NCBI GenBank assembly: GCA_020051075.1
Contig: JAGVJP010000011.1
Location: 1 to 64,000 of the forward strand
DNA: 64,000 nt
Origin: Parachlamydiales bacterium
GTDB taxonomy: Bacteria; Chlamydiota; Chlamydiia; Chlamydiales; Parachlamydiaceae
Direction of reading: 5' to 3'
Part shown: in pieces, positions 34,671 to 44,515 of the stretch
Layout: every line of letters begins with the position of its first letter
Position numbering within the stretch: position 1 is the first letter of the stretch
Made by a program: the position numbers and the translations under genes
The notes under the pieces: model-generated
The model's database searches: none
Told to the model about the DNA's origin: nothing
The model's input: the letters and a program-made list of their open reading frames with translations, nothing else

Positions 34671-37600
34671 GGTTCTTGTTATGCATATGCCTATCCTGTA
34701 CCACGATGCGCCCTGCAACCCCCTGCGCCTTCATCTGTTGATAGATGGACTGTGCAAAAATGGGCGGCACAGCATAATCCCCTTTATTGACAGCTTGCAA
34801 TCGATAGCTGAACTCAGTTACAGAAGGAGTGAGAGAACAGTAGAAGATGATGCGATCTTCCCGTACATCCACGTAATCACAACCCCTTTGGCTGATGCTA
34901 TTCGGCACGACTTCAAAGCCCCCTGGCAGCAAATCCACAATCGCAATATGGTTAATCGTTTGATCATTTCTTGTCCGTGCTTTGATATGTGCAACGATCT
35001 TATCGCCTTGTTCAGCGCTGTCAATCGGGTTATCTTTGCCATCGCGATATTCCCTGAATACTTCCAAACCATCTTTTACTGATTTCTGAAAGGTATTCTT
35101 ATCAAAACCAGCTTGAGTGACCTGATAGAAAATCCTCTGTTTCTCTGGATTGTGGAAACGAAACTGCTTGCCTTCCGGATCAAAATCAACCTTTTGAAGT
35201 CCGACATTTCCCCCTTCCGTATTGGCATGTGCATACGCTGCTAACGCTCGCACACTATATGCAGCAGACAAGGTGTTTAGTTGATCGCTACCCATCCCTT
35301 GCACCAATGCAACAATGGCATCGCCTTTTATTTTATTCAGATGCTCCGGAAAATGCCTTGCAAGCAATGTCATGTATTGAGCATCGCCGATAAGAGGATT
35401 ATAAAAATCATTGTTTTCAGCAGATGCAGTTTGGTGTAAAGGGTATTTGCCGATTAAACGGTCAGCTTCCTTAGTCCCTTGAAGGAGTTTATATGTTGCA
35501 GCGATATAGGCACCGGTCAAATCTTTATGCCACTTGTTCTGATGATTTTCGATCAGATAAAGTTGGAGGTTGGTTAGATAGTTCGTTGTGACAAAGCCCG
35601 TGCGCGTTAATAAATAGATTGCATAGGCTTGCATTCTAGCTTCTGAGAGGGTGCGTACAGTCTGTCTGGAGAAATTTTCCAAATGTCTAATCCCTTTACT
35701 GAACAGATCGTCAGGGACGAGATAGCCTTCCGATTTAGCTTCTATTAAATAATCTAAAGCACAAATAGAAGCCATCTCACCAGAAGAGGTGTCACCCCTC
35801 CCCGACCAGTAGCTGAATCCCCCGCTCGAGGTCTGTCGCTCTCGCAGGATTTGAATCGTCTGTTTAAATTTCTCTTGGACTTTAGCCGGATCGAGATGAA
35901 AAAAGGGTTGCTTTGCCATTGCTAATTGCGCTAAAGACTTACTAACCAGCTGCTCTGTGCAGTCATAGAGGGAACATTCCAGATAGCCTTTTAATCCATT
36001 TGCTAAAATCAATGGATTGGTCGAAGCAGCAGCTTCAACAATGCGATGCTCTGAATAAAGCTGCAGAGTATTATTAATGGTTGTGCTGGGCGAATCATCA
36101 AAACCACTGATCAAATAGGTTTGATAAGCACTCGAAGGCCTTACACTAACTGTCGAGGTCATTTTGCTCGTTCTTTCTCCTTGCGCTGCTGTAAACGTCA
36201 ACTGAGCATCGCCCAAGGTTTGATTGGCTTTTATCTGAAAAGCCACAATGCGCTCCTCTCCAGGCGGAATGACAAGAGACTCTTCTGCAGCGCCAATGAT
36301 GTCAAATTGTGAAGAGACCGTTAAATTGACTGTTACAGGAGTCCCATCGTCATCATCTTTCAGACTGTTAGAAATGGCTGCTGTTACACGTACAGTATCA
36401 CCAGGAGCGACAAATGTTGGAACGTTAGGATGAAGGACAAAATAATTTTGGACCAATGTATTTTTTTCTGCACGTCCCATCTTCTCAGATGCGACAGCAA
36501 CCGCCATGATACGGAGGCTGCCATTAAAATAATCGGGAACCTGATAGCTGATGGTTTTCGGGCTGGGTTCAGCATCGACAATGCCAGACCAAAAGGCAAC
36601 AGCCTTGTCAGTTTTACGTTTGAAAGGATTATGGCTCATCGCTAATGAACTCGCCCGCTTATCCCCTCCAATGGCTGACAATTCACGCCTGCCGTTATAT
36701 CTGGGTAGGATTAAATCAGCGATTTGCAATGTATGGACTGTCAATGCATGTTTACGAAAAAAATGGGCAAGCGGATCAGGAGTTTGATAACTATCAATCC
36801 TTAGCACGCCTTCGTCAACAGCATATAACACAATTTTAGCAGGTTTGTCTGTGCTGAATTGAATTGGCAATTCCTGCCCAGCTCGGACAAAGTCCGGCAC
36901 ATCTAAATTCACCTGCAGCGTTTGTTTTTTATTGCTGATCGTGAATGGGATGACGGCATAGCTCAACGGATTAATAAAGATTTCATCCGAATCCCAGGCG
37001 CGTACAAAAGCAACATTGACATAACCATTCCCCTGAAAATCGGATGGAAGTGTGATAGTCTGCACTGAAGTGGGTGAATCAGCTTTAAACCACTGAGAAG
37101 CATAGACCCTATCACGTTCTATCGAGATCAAACCAGCGCCTGAATATGGTGCAGTGATCTGCATTTCGATGGTGTCACCTCGCTGATACACCTTTTTATC
37201 CAGTTTGACGGCAAGCTGCACATTTTTTGGGGCAGAGTGATCATTTTCTCCTACCACTGAAAAATGTAATTTACTTAACCAAGCCCCCTGAGCATCTTTC
37301 AACACTAAAACAAAATCTCCTCTTTTGTCTGTGGGCAAAATGAACTCACTTCCGTCTGCGCCGATGTCAAAAGGGTGCTGACTCACCGTTGTTTTCTGCT
37401 TGACAGATTGATATTCATATCTGCCATCAGGCTTCTTGACTAAAGTAGACGCAGTACCAATCGCCATGAGTTCTATTTGCAGATTATTCACCGCGATCCG
37501 CTGCAGTTGAGGATTAACAGCAATATAGTGAACACGTTGCTGTTGCTGCTGCTTCAAATAATTTAAATCACCCTGAGCTTTATAGCCGACGAGGGTTTTC

Positions 37601-40365
37601 ATGTGAGAGACTAGCGCTGAGGTCTCTGCGCTGACAGCACGGCCGTCGTCGGACTCAAACCCTTCAGCAATGAAATCAAGTTGATAGGTGGCTCTTGAAA
37701 AACGTTCTAAATTTAAATGAAATTCTGCAATCCCTTCTTCATTGGTATGACCTTCTGTTAAATCTTCCTTGAAAACATGGCGCAGCTGCGTGGAATCAGA
37801 TAATAGATCAGCAAAACGATACCCCTCAAATTGGGGGAAGTATACGGCCTTCATGCGAGGGGCAATGACAATCTTCCCCTTTACACGATGATCTACAGCG
37901 GTGGACCCAAATAAATTCCACAAACTGATTTTGGCTTTCAGATCGTCTGGAGATAGCCATGCCAGTGCAGCGTCTGTCTGTGCTGCGGGGACAAGATGTG
38001 CCTGCATTTTTAAACGATCAGGGAGAAATTCTTCTACCCGCAGGGAGCTATACCCTAAAAGATGTTCAAGTTTATTGTCTTTTACAACATAAAGTTTGAC
38101 GGTATATTTCCCGATCGATGCCGTTGAAGGAATAGAATAGTCCAAAGAAAAAAAGTGCCCCTGAGGCAATGAGATTTTCTGATTAAATACCGTTGCTCCT
38201 TGCGGATCGGTAATCACTGCCTCTAAAGGCAAACCAGGCGCAAGATCTGCTGCAAAGGAGTTTTTAACAATGGCTCCAATGTGGATGCTATCGCCAGGAC
38301 GGTATATTCCACGGTTAGTAAAGAGATAAGCGGTGAGTTTATTTTCAGAGTTGCTGACGGCGCCGCCGATGTCAAATCGAGAATAATTCAGGCGTCTGTC
38401 GCTGCGATGATAAGGGATAAACGAGATATCATCCCCATTGCGCACGAGATAAACTGTGGGCTCGCGATCCTCCTTGAAATCCTCCATCGAGGGAAAATTC
38501 ACATGTCCTTGCTCATCGGTCTTGGCGCTGATCAGCGGCAAACTGTTTTTACCAAGGACTGCAACCTCAGCGCCTGCCACAGGTATACCCTGAGTAATCG
38601 ACTGTACGAACAGATCATGCGTATCATCGGCGTTGTCTTTGACCAGGAGGTTCATATCGGTAATCAAGATCAGCCTACTACTCTCTACACCTGTAGGAGC
38701 GTTGTTTTTAGTATCCCAACCCTGGGCTTTAACGAGAAACAATCCAAGCGAACTTGGATTATCTGATAAATACTGTTCCAAATCTATTGTAGTATATTGC
38801 AGGTCACAGGGATTTGTCACATTGAAGACGCGAAATTCACTGAAAATTTGGCTGATCCCCTCACGACCAGAGCTGCCATAACGGAATTTGGGATTTTGAA
38901 AATCTCCGTAAGTCTGTGCCATCAGATGATTGACATGAGGGGCTAAGACTTGGCCGATGCTGAACCTCACTTCAGGGACGCCTCGCACTGACACAGTCAT
39001 TTTCTTCTCGCCGCTTAACGCCATCAACGATCCTCGATGGAGGAAATTGATTTCCTTTCCGCAGTCAGGCACCTTCACGACTGCTTCGTGATCTTTCGCT
39101 AGGAGAAATCCTCCAAAACCAGGTAATCCTTTTGCGATTTTAACATACAGATGCCCCGGTACCTTAGCCTGGAATTTAAACCGATGCTTGGTTGGAAAAG
39201 GATACTTTTCAGGTAAAGCCTGAAGCTGCACAGGCGTCGCCGCCTTGAGGACGTCGGCGTTGACTTCTCCGGGCTGACTCCATTGATAATTTCGACGAAG
39301 AGGAAGCAACATCGTTGCAAGATAGTCCTCAGGTAATACATACACCTGCAGGTATTTTAGGATATCATCGTCATTACTGATCCCTGCAGTTGTTTCAAGA
39401 TGCAGGATTTGCTCGGGATTATTTTCGTTGTCGTACTCTATGCCAACACTCAAGTCTTTGACTTGCAGGAAAGTCTCGAAACTAGGAATTAACAGCTTTT
39501 GAGAGAGTGCTGCTTCTGTTTTAGATGTCCCTTTAAGTGCTTGCACACCCTTATCGATGACAAGATTGACAAAACTGGGAACTGGAGGCAGCTCAATGGC
39601 TTCGGATTCAATATAGGCTTTACGGCGATACTCATCGTAGGTAATGGACAACGGATAATGTTGCGCAGTGAGGTCTAAGCGGTCATCTTTGATCACCTGC
39701 ATGACGAGGCGAGTATGGTCTGACAGGCTATCGCGGTCAACATGAAAGTTAAAATCCAATGTCCCCACAATCTTACGCAACTTAGGATCTTGGAGGTCTT
39801 GATACAAGTTTAACTCTTCGACAGTGACTTTCAAAGGCGGGGTTGAAAAGTCATAATAATCGCTCTGCATTTGTACCGCACTGTCAAGAGCAGTTTTGTT
39901 AAACGTAATCCGATATGTTTGCCCTGCAGACCAGCTCTGTTCTGGAATAAAAACCAGGTCTTTATCACTCTTCCAAATCCATCGCCCTGATATTGCAGGG
40001 GAGATTTCTATGCCTGCATTGACTGGCTTACCGACCTGCTCGAGGGGGGCGGCAGCTGTCGTTACCAGATTCATCCTTTCATTCTTAACAAAATCGATCG
40101 ACAGATGATCGTGCCCAAGAGATATCGGATTAATCCGAGCATTGACCAACGAAGGTTTCGGCCGATGCTGATACCAGTCATAGCCAGCTACAGATGCTGT
40201 AAGGACGAGTATTATCCCTATTACTAAACCGATCCCTTTCCGAGGGTAAACCTTGAGGTGTTTCAGCCATGGAGGGCTATTCCAAGAGATACTGCCGAAG
40301 AGTTGATAGAAAAAGGCGCAAAGCCATGACACAAAGCGAACATGGATGGATGGAGGCTGTTCCAT
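34657..40365 (-). CDS. yfhM: Bacterial alpha-2-macroglobulin family protein (YfhM-like)
   Basis: The 1902-residue protein has an N-terminal membrane segment (IGLVIGIILVLTASVAGYDW near residues 45-65), repeated beta-sandwich MG domains, and the thioester motif CTEQ at residues 1469-1472, followed by an alpha-helical thioester domain. Known bacterial A2M proteins are periplasmic protease traps encoded beside pbpC, exactly as here, and may defend the cell wall against host or competitor proteases. Length and motif spacing are normal for the type with an intact thioester. AGGA precedes the ATG. It is the largest gene in the window and probably heads a two-gene unit. Confidence 0.95.
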   Translation of the reverse strand: MEQPPSIHVRFVSWLCAFFYQLFGSISWNSPPWLKHLKVYPRKGIGLVIGIILVLTASVAGYDWYQHRPKPSLVNARINPISLGHDHLSIDFVKNERMNLVTTAAAPLEQVGKPVNAGIEISPAISGRWIWKSDKDLVFIPEQSWSAGQTYRITFNKTALDSAVQMQSDYYDFSTPPLKVTVEELNLYQDLQDPKLRKIVGTLDFNFHVDRDSLSDHTRLVMQVIKDDRLDLTAQHYPLSITYDEYRRKAYIESEAIELPPVPSFVNLVIDKGVQALKGTSKTEAALSQKLLIPSFETFLQVKDLSVGIEYDNENNPEQILHLETTAGISNDDDILKYLQVYVLPEDYLATMLLPLRRNYQWSQPGEVNADVLKAATPVQLQALPEKYPFPTKHRFKFQAKVPGHLYVKIAKGLPGFGGFLLAKDHEAVVKVPDCGKEINFLHRGSLMALSGEKKMTVSVRGVPEVRFSIGQVLAPHVNHLMAQTYGDFQNPKFRYGSSGREGISQIFSEFRVFNVTNPCDLQYTTIDLEQYLSDNPSSLGLFLVKAQGWDTKNNAPTGVESSRLILITDMNLLVKDNADDTHDLFVQSITQGIPVAGAEVAVLGKNSLPLISAKTDEQGHVNFPSMEDFKEDREPTVYLVRNGDDISFIPYHRSDRRLNYSRFDIGGAVSNSENKLTAYLFTNRGIYRPGDSIHIGAIVKNSFAADLAPGLPLEAVITDPQGATVFNQKISLPQGHFFSLDYSIPSTASIGKYTVKLYVVKDNKLEHLLGYSSLRVEEFLPDRLKMQAHLVPAAQTDAALAWLSPDDLKAKISLWNLFGSTAVDHRVKGKIVIAPRMKAVYFPQFEGYRFADLLSDSTQLRHVFKEDLTEGHTNEEGIAEFHLNLERFSRATYQLDFIAEGFESDDGRAVSAETSALVSHMKTLVGYKAQGDLNYLKQQQQQRVHYIAVNPQLQRIAVNNLQIELMAIGTASTLVKKPDGRYEYQSVKQKTTVSQHPFDIGADGSEFILPTDKRGDFVLVLKDAQGAWLSKLHFSVVGENDHSAPKNVQLAVKLDKKVYQRGDTIEMQITAPYSGAGLISIERDRVYASQWFKADSPTSVQTITLPSDFQGNGYVNVAFVRAWDSDEIFINPLSYAVIPFTISNKKQTLQVNLDVPDFVRAGQELPIQFSTDKPAKIVLYAVDEGVLRIDSYQTPDPLAHFFRKHALTVHTLQIADLILPRYNGRRELSAIGGDKRASSLAMSHNPFKRKTDKAVAFWSGIVDAEPSPKTISYQVPDYFNGSLRIMAVAVASEKMGRAEKNTLVQNYFVLHPNVPTFVAPGDTVRVTAAISNSLKDDDDGTPVTVNLTVSSQFDIIGAAEESLVIPPGEERIVAFQIKANQTLGDAQLTFTAAQGERTSKMTSTVSVRPSSAYQTYLISGFDDSPSTTINNTLQLYSEHRIVEAAASTNPLILANGLKGYLECSLYDCTEQLVSKSLAQLAMAKQPFFHLDPAKVQEKFKQTIQILRERQTSSGGFSYWSGRGDTSSGEMASICALDYLIEAKSEGYLVPDDLFSKGIRHLENFSRQTVRTLSEARMQAYAIYLLTRTGFVTTNYLTNLQLYLIENHQNKWHKDLTGAYIAATYKLLQGTKEADRLIGKYPLHQTASAENNDFYNPLIGDAQYMTLLARHFPEHLNKIKGDAIVALVQGMGSDQLNTLSAAYSVRALAAYAHANTEGGNVGLQKVDFDPEGKQFRFHNPEKQRIFYQVTQAGFDKNTFQKSVKDGLEVFREYRDGKDNPIDSAEQGDKIVAHIKARTRNDQTINHIAIVDLLPGGFEVVPNSISQRGCDYVDVREDRIIFYCSLTPSVTEFSYRLQAVNKGDYAVPPIFAQSIYQQMKAQGVAGRIVVQDRHMHNKNPSKS

Positions 40366-40734
40366 ATGGCTTCCTACATTGGATGAGATTGAAAATTGAA
40401 ATCAGGCAAAGGGATTTGGCGCCCATTATAGGAAGAGCTTCCTTATAGATCAATATCTGCTTGACTAAACGCAAAAACATTAAGGAGGTAAGAGAGTCAA
40501 TATCTGAGAATGCGAACACCTGTGAGTGCAGAGTGGTCCTTAGCTTCTATTAAACGCAAAGGCGCAAAGACACGAAGGCGCAAAGAGGTGAAAAATCGCT
40601 CAGATTTTTGTGAGCCTTAACAGCTTTTTATCCCAACTCTTAAGTGTCGCCCTTTCACCCACGATTCGCGTAAAAAAATCATTGAAGTTTTTAAAAGCTC
40701 TACGATTTTAATGCCAAACTCTAGAAATTGATTC
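40366..40734. other. 369-bp gap with CTGTGAGTGCAG and CGCAAAG repeats
   Basis: At 40506-40540 lies a close copy of the 35-base element at 3596-3632, sharing AGAATG, CTGTGAGTGCAGA and TGGTCCTT. Direct CGCAAAG words follow at 40554-40588 (AACGCAAAGGCGCAAAGACA). The rest is unstructured apart from a T-rich stretch. The promoter of the alpha-2-macroglobulin gene should lie at the left end, but no consensus hexamers stand out. Confidence 0.7.
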
Positions 40735-41808
40735 TCACACTCTGCTTTTCATCGCTTGCCACCATTGCTTAAAGTCATTGAATAGCGCCTGCCCTTCAAG
40801 GTCTTTGATGCAAGAACCCGTCGGGCAAGTGCGCAACGTGTCGCATCGCTTAACGAAATTCTTCCCGTAGGGACATCCCCCTTGAAACGCTTGATGCGTT
40901 GCTCCAAGAGGTTTATATTTATTCGCAGAAGAAGCCCCAAAGACACTATATGTCGGTGTCGACGTCGTCCCAGCTAGATGCAGCGGAAGAGAATCCATCG
41001 CTAACACGAGGTCCATCCGGCCCATCAGATTCTGCAGGATTGGCAATGTCAATTTCTCCATCACCACACTATTAGAAGGGAATGCGATTCGAAGCTGCTC
41101 CCCAATCTCCTTTTCCATCTGATTTCCCCAGACAAAGACAAAATAAACATCGGACATAGAGGCAATAGAATGGAGGAAGCTATGCAGAGTCTCTTGCGAG
41201 AGCTGCTTATTAGCCCAATTCGATCCAGGGCAGATCATCACCTTCAACCCAGGCTGCTGATGCAGTCTTTCTACAATAGAATGATAATGACTCACTTCTC
41301 CCTCGGTCAATCTAAGCTGTATCCCTTGATCAGCCACATCGGAAAAATCTCCGAGGGCGCTTTGGGCTAAGAAAAGATAGTCTTGCCGGATATTCAACCC
41401 CTGAGGTGGGTTATAGCGTTTGTTCGTTGCAAGAAGGTTTGGCCATTCTGTGACGGTCGATCTGCCAAAACCTACTTTCAAAGAACTCTTCGCATTGGCA
41501 GTCACTAACGCTGACTTGACATTCCCCTGGAGATCTAAGACGAGATCATAATCCCTCTGACGGAGAGATCTTCGAAATGAAATCAGCTCGCGCCACCCCT
41601 TCCCTTTCCAAATCTGTTTGCGCCACTTTTTGGTCTGAATCTCAAACACTTGATTGACCATGGGATGTGCTTTAACCATTTCTGCAAAAGGTTGTTCAAC
41701 CACCCAGTCGATATTGGCTCCAGGATAACGTTCTTTAAGATAGGGAAGAATAGGGAAGGCGTGGATGATATCTCCTAACGAAGAGGTCTTTACGATCAGA
41801 ATATCCAT
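40735..41808 (-). CDS. GT9 glycosyltransferase, heptosyltransferase I-like
   Basis: The 357-residue protein begins MDILIVKTSSLGDIIHAFPI, the classic start of LPS heptosyltransferases. It has VLDLQGNVKSAL, ICPGSNWANKQ and the donor-site MDLVLAMDSLPLHLAGTTSTPTYSVFGAS. WaaC-type enzymes add heptose to lipid A-Kdo. Classical Chlamydia LPS lacks heptose, so this gene suggests a larger LPS core or a different sugar acceptor in this organism. The open frame begins far upstream inside the next gene, but the ATG at 41808 starts the conserved domain and lies two bases after the pseudouridine synthase stop codon, so the two are coupled. Confidence 0.88.
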   Translation of the reverse strand: MDILIVKTSSLGDIIHAFPILPYLKERYPGANIDWVVEQPFAEMVKAHPMVNQVFEIQTKKWRKQIWKGKGWRELISFRRSLRQRDYDLVLDLQGNVKSALVTANAKSSLKVGFGRSTVTEWPNLLATNKRYNPPQGLNIRQDYLFLAQSALGDFSDVADQGIQLRLTEGEVSHYHSIVERLHQQPGLKVMICPGSNWANKQLSQETLHSFLHSIASMSDVYFVFVWGNQMEKEIGEQLRIAFPSNSVVMEKLTLPILQNLMGRMDLVLAMDSLPLHLAGTTSTPTYSVFGASSANKYKPLGATHQAFQGGCPYGKNFVKRCDTLRTCPTGSCIKDLEGQALFNDFKQWWQAMKSRV

Positions 41809-41810
41809 CT

Positions 41811-42698
41811 TCACAAACCTAGCTGTTGCTGCGCTAAAAGAAAATCGTCTGGCACTGGTGCGGTGATATCGACCTCTTTCCCTGAAACAGGATGAGAAAA
41901 TCTTATCTCCTCCGCATGCAGGAGAATCCTCGGCGGACGATAGAGGCACCGAAACTGTTTCCCATATTGATAGTCGCCCAAAATCGGATGCCCGATGCCG
42001 GCTAAATGAACCCTTATCTGGTGCGTGCGCCCCGTTTTGGGAAAACAGGAGAGCAGCGTCGCATCCCGTCCGCTATTCACCCGCTGCCATGCTGTTGAAG
42101 CAAATAACCCCTGAGAGACTTCGCCCCAGATCGTCTGCCCAGCATAGGTCCCTTTCTTGCCTAGATCATTCTCAATGATCCCTTTGGGTTCCCTAACCAC
42201 GCCGTCGACTAAGGCTAGATATTTCTTCTCAATGTGATGCTGTCTAAACTGCCCAATCAAGCACTCTAAACAATTTCTATCTTTTGCCAATATCAATGCT
42301 CCTGTAGTCTCCTGATCAAGCCGATGGACGAGAAATAAAGATTTTGTATAAGCCTTGAGTAGTTTAATGACTCCTGCCTCATCACAATTTATTCCTGCCG
42401 GTTTATTATAAACAAGAACCGACTCATCTTCAAACAAAATCCGATCACGCTGGAACTGTTGGGTCGTTCGCACAGGAAGCTGTTCTAAGCGAAGAGTCAC
42501 ATGGTCCCCTTCCCCGACTAAGGCTCCTGCAAAACGTTCAACTCTTTTGTTAATCTGACAGAAATTTTTTTCAATCATCCTTTTTAGGGAACGGGCAGAA
42601 TATCCTCCCTCAAGATGGGAACTCAAAAAAGCGACGAGCTTCATCCCTGACTCTTCCCGAGCGACGGACCATTCTTTCATTAATTTGTCATCTTTCAC
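41811..42698 (-). CDS. RluA-family pseudouridine synthase
   Basis: The 295-residue protein has an N-terminal S4 RNA-binding region (about 15-75) and the catalytic block LFLVHRLDQETTGALILAK, with the conserved Asp of HRLDQ near residue 130. Later KTGRTHQIRVHLAGIGHPILGD is typical of RluA/RluC/RluD enzymes, which make pseudouridine in 23S rRNA. The exact site (RluC, RluD or a chlamydial relative) cannot be assigned. It heads a unit with the heptosyltransferase gene and follows a long repeat hairpin. Confidence 0.9.
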   Translation of the reverse strand: MKDDKLMKEWSVAREESGMKLVAFLSSHLEGGYSARSLKRMIEKNFCQINKRVERFAGALVGEGDHVTLRLEQLPVRTTQQFQRDRILFEDESVLVYNKPAGINCDEAGVIKLLKAYTKSLFLVHRLDQETTGALILAKDRNCLECLIGQFRQHHIEKKYLALVDGVVREPKGIIENDLGKKGTYAGQTIWGEVSQGLFASTAWQRVNSGRDATLLSCFPKTGRTHQIRVHLAGIGHPILGDYQYGKQFRCLYRPPRILLHAEEIRFSHPVSGKEVDITAPVPDDFLLAQQQLGL

Positions 42699-42714
42699 AA
42701 CTTCTCCCCTGAGA

Positions 42715-43003
42715 CAGGATAGGTAAAAGGGACTAGACCAGATAGGCGAGATCGGTAGTTAAGAGTGCTACTAGACAAAACAATATAACAGGATAGGCAG
42801 GATCGCTTCGCGGCAGGATAAGCAGGATAGTGGAAGATAAAATAAAAGGAGTGGCTTTTTTTACTTTTATCTTAATTTTTTCTAAATTCTTTATCTTATT
42901 TATCCTCTTTATCCTGCCGCGAAGCGATCCTGCCTATCCTGTTATATTGTTGTGGCAAGTTGCACTTTTGCTTATCTTGTATCGATCCTGCCTATCCTGT
43001 TTT
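42715..43003. repeat. CAGGATAGG inverted repeat
   Basis: Strong inner arms, ACAGGATAGGCAGGATCGC onward (42787-42830) and GCGAAGCGATCCTGCCTATC (42918-42940), pair around an AT-rich loop of about 75 bases. Weaker outer copies lie at 42715-42760 and 42975-43003. It fills the 331-bp gap between pheS and the pseudouridine synthase gene. A 67-codon plus-strand frame inside it is a by-product of the loop and repeats. Confidence 0.88.
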
Positions 43004-43029
43004 ACTGCTCTTGGTGCCTCTTGTGCTTC

Positions 43030-44064
43030 CTAGCGTGTAAACTGGCTTAAAAAGCGGAGATCGTTTTCGGTGAACATCCGGATATCTTGAATTCCTCTCA
43101 GCAAAATGACTAGCCTTTCTAATCCCATCCCCCAAGCAAAACCGGAATATTTTTCAGGATCGATCCCACCATTGCGCAAAACTTCAGGATGAATCATCCC
43201 TGCTCCTGCAATTTCTAGCCATCCAGTGTGTTTGCAGAGTTGGCAGCCAGATCCTTGGCAATTTAAACAGCTGACATCGACTTCTAAACCAGGCTCAACG
43301 AAAGGAAAATAGCTTGGACGATAACGCGTGGTCACTTCTCTTTTAAATAGTTTGGCCAAAAAAAGGTCCAATGTCGCAAACAAATCCGAAAACGAAACAT
43401 TGTCGTCAATATAGACAGCTTCGACTTGATGAAAAAAAACGTGGGAACGAGCTGTGATCTCCTCATTCCTGTAGACTTTACCTGTGGCAATGATCCGTAT
43501 AGGAGGTTTATTGACCTCCATGACCCTTGCCTGAATATTTGATGTATGCGTGCGCAATAACACATGAGGTGTGATATAGAACGTGTCTTGCATATCGCGG
43601 GCTGGATGGTTTGGGGGAAAATTTAATGCCTCGAAATTATAATAATCTGTGTCAACTTCGGGGCCATCCTGAACAGAAAAACCCATGCCCGTTAAAATTG
43701 ATACGATCTCTTCGAGCGTTTGCGTCAGAGGGTGCTTCCGTCCAACGAAAGAACGGCGCCCTGGAAGGGTCTCATCAATACATTCATTGGCCAATTGAAT
43801 TTTCTCTTCCTTGGCGATCAGTTCGCTCTCCAACTGGCAGCACCGGCTTGTCATTAACTCTTTTAAGTCGTTAATCTCTTTGCCAACAATCGGACGTTCA
43901 GCTGCGGATACATCTCTTAAATCCTTCATGAGCTGCTGAATCGGCCCTTTTTTGCCGAGATACTTCACCTTGATGTTTTCTAGATCACCTGTTGTCTTAA
44001 CAAGAGCAAGATCATCGATAAATTGTTGATACGTATCGCGAATGGATTGCACGGGTTGCCTCAT
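43030..44064 (-). CDS. pheS: Phenylalanyl-tRNA synthetase alpha subunit
   Basis: The 344-residue protein has an N-terminal coiled coil (about 1-85). Its class II catalytic motifs include HPARDMQDTFYI, RTHTSNIQARVM, GKVYRNEEITARSHVFFHQVE, and motif 3 in FAWGMGLERLVILL. With PheT it charges tRNA-Phe. No pheT follows in the window, so the beta subunit must be elsewhere, as in Chlamydia. The ATG at 44064 is chosen because the upstream extension runs through a hairpin (44101-44131). It is the last gene of the ThrRS-like, infC, rpmI, rplT, pheS cluster. Confidence 0.95.
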   Translation of the reverse strand: MRQPVQSIRDTYQQFIDDLALVKTTGDLENIKVKYLGKKGPIQQLMKDLRDVSAAERPIVGKEINDLKELMTSRCCQLESELIAKEEKIQLANECIDETLPGRRSFVGRKHPLTQTLEEIVSILTGMGFSVQDGPEVDTDYYNFEALNFPPNHPARDMQDTFYITPHVLLRTHTSNIQARVMEVNKPPIRIIATGKVYRNEEITARSHVFFHQVEAVYIDDNVSFSDLFATLDLFLAKLFKREVTTRYRPSYFPFVEPGLEVDVSCLNCQGSGCQLCKHTGWLEIAGAGMIHPEVLRNGGIDPEKYSGFAWGMGLERLVILLRGIQDIRMFTENDLRFLSQFTR

Positions 44065-44100
44065 TCTATAAATGTGGAAGGGGAAGAAAGGGGAAGATAT

Positions 44101-44131
44101 GGTGCCTAATCCATCAATCGGATTAGGCACC
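44101..44131 (-). promoter_or_regulatory. Hairpin between rplT and pheS
   Basis: GGTGCCTAATCC (44101-44112) and GGATTAGGCACC (44120-44131) form a perfect 12-bp stem with a 7-base loop in the 94-base spacer. No T run follows on the minus strand, so it is more likely to be a processing or attenuation structure than a strong terminator. Confidence 0.7.
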
Positions 44132-44158
44132 AAGAAATTTTAGTCTTGCCCCTTTGAA

Positions 44159-44515
44159 TTAAGCAAGAGCTGCTTTAGCACATCCAACGACAGCTGCAAA
44201 ACCTGCAGGGTCATGAATAGCCATATCAGCTAAAACTTTGCGATTAAGTTCGCATCGCGCTTTTTTTAATCCATATATAAACTTACTATAGGATATTCCA
44301 TTAATCCTAGCAGCGGCATTCAAACGCATAATCCACAGACTGCGGAAATCCCGTTTCTTTTGCTTGCGGTGAGCATAATTATATGCTAACGCACGCATCA
44401 CTGCGCCGCTTGTTAAACGCAAGTGGTTTTTTCTATCGCCGACAAAACCCTTGGCTAATTTATAAAGTCTTTTTTTGCGTCGATGTGAAGCCACTGCATT
44501 GGTTACTCTAACCAT
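44159..44515 (-). CDS. rplT: 50S ribosomal protein L20
   Basis: The 118-residue basic protein starts MVRVTNAVASHRRKKRLYKLAKGFVG and has LNAAARINGISYSKFI and GLKKARCELNRKVLADMA, diagnostic of L20. L20 binds 23S rRNA early in large-subunit assembly and can repress its own operon. A start four codons upstream (44527) is possible, but MVRV is the family N-terminus. It lies 212 bases after rpmI, longer than usual for the rpmI-rplT pair. Confidence 0.97.
   Translation of the reverse strand: MVRVTNAVASHRRKKRLYKLAKGFVGDRKNHLRLTSGAVMRALAYNYAHRKQKKRDFRSLWIMRLNAAARINGISYSKFIYGLKKARCELNRKVLADMAIHDPAGFAAVVGCAKAALA

Noticed and set aside
42830-43033. 67-codon hydrophobic plus-strand frame
   Set aside because: It is formed by the AT-rich loop and right arm of the CAGGATAGG repeat and has no ribosome-binding site or neighbours in the same direction.
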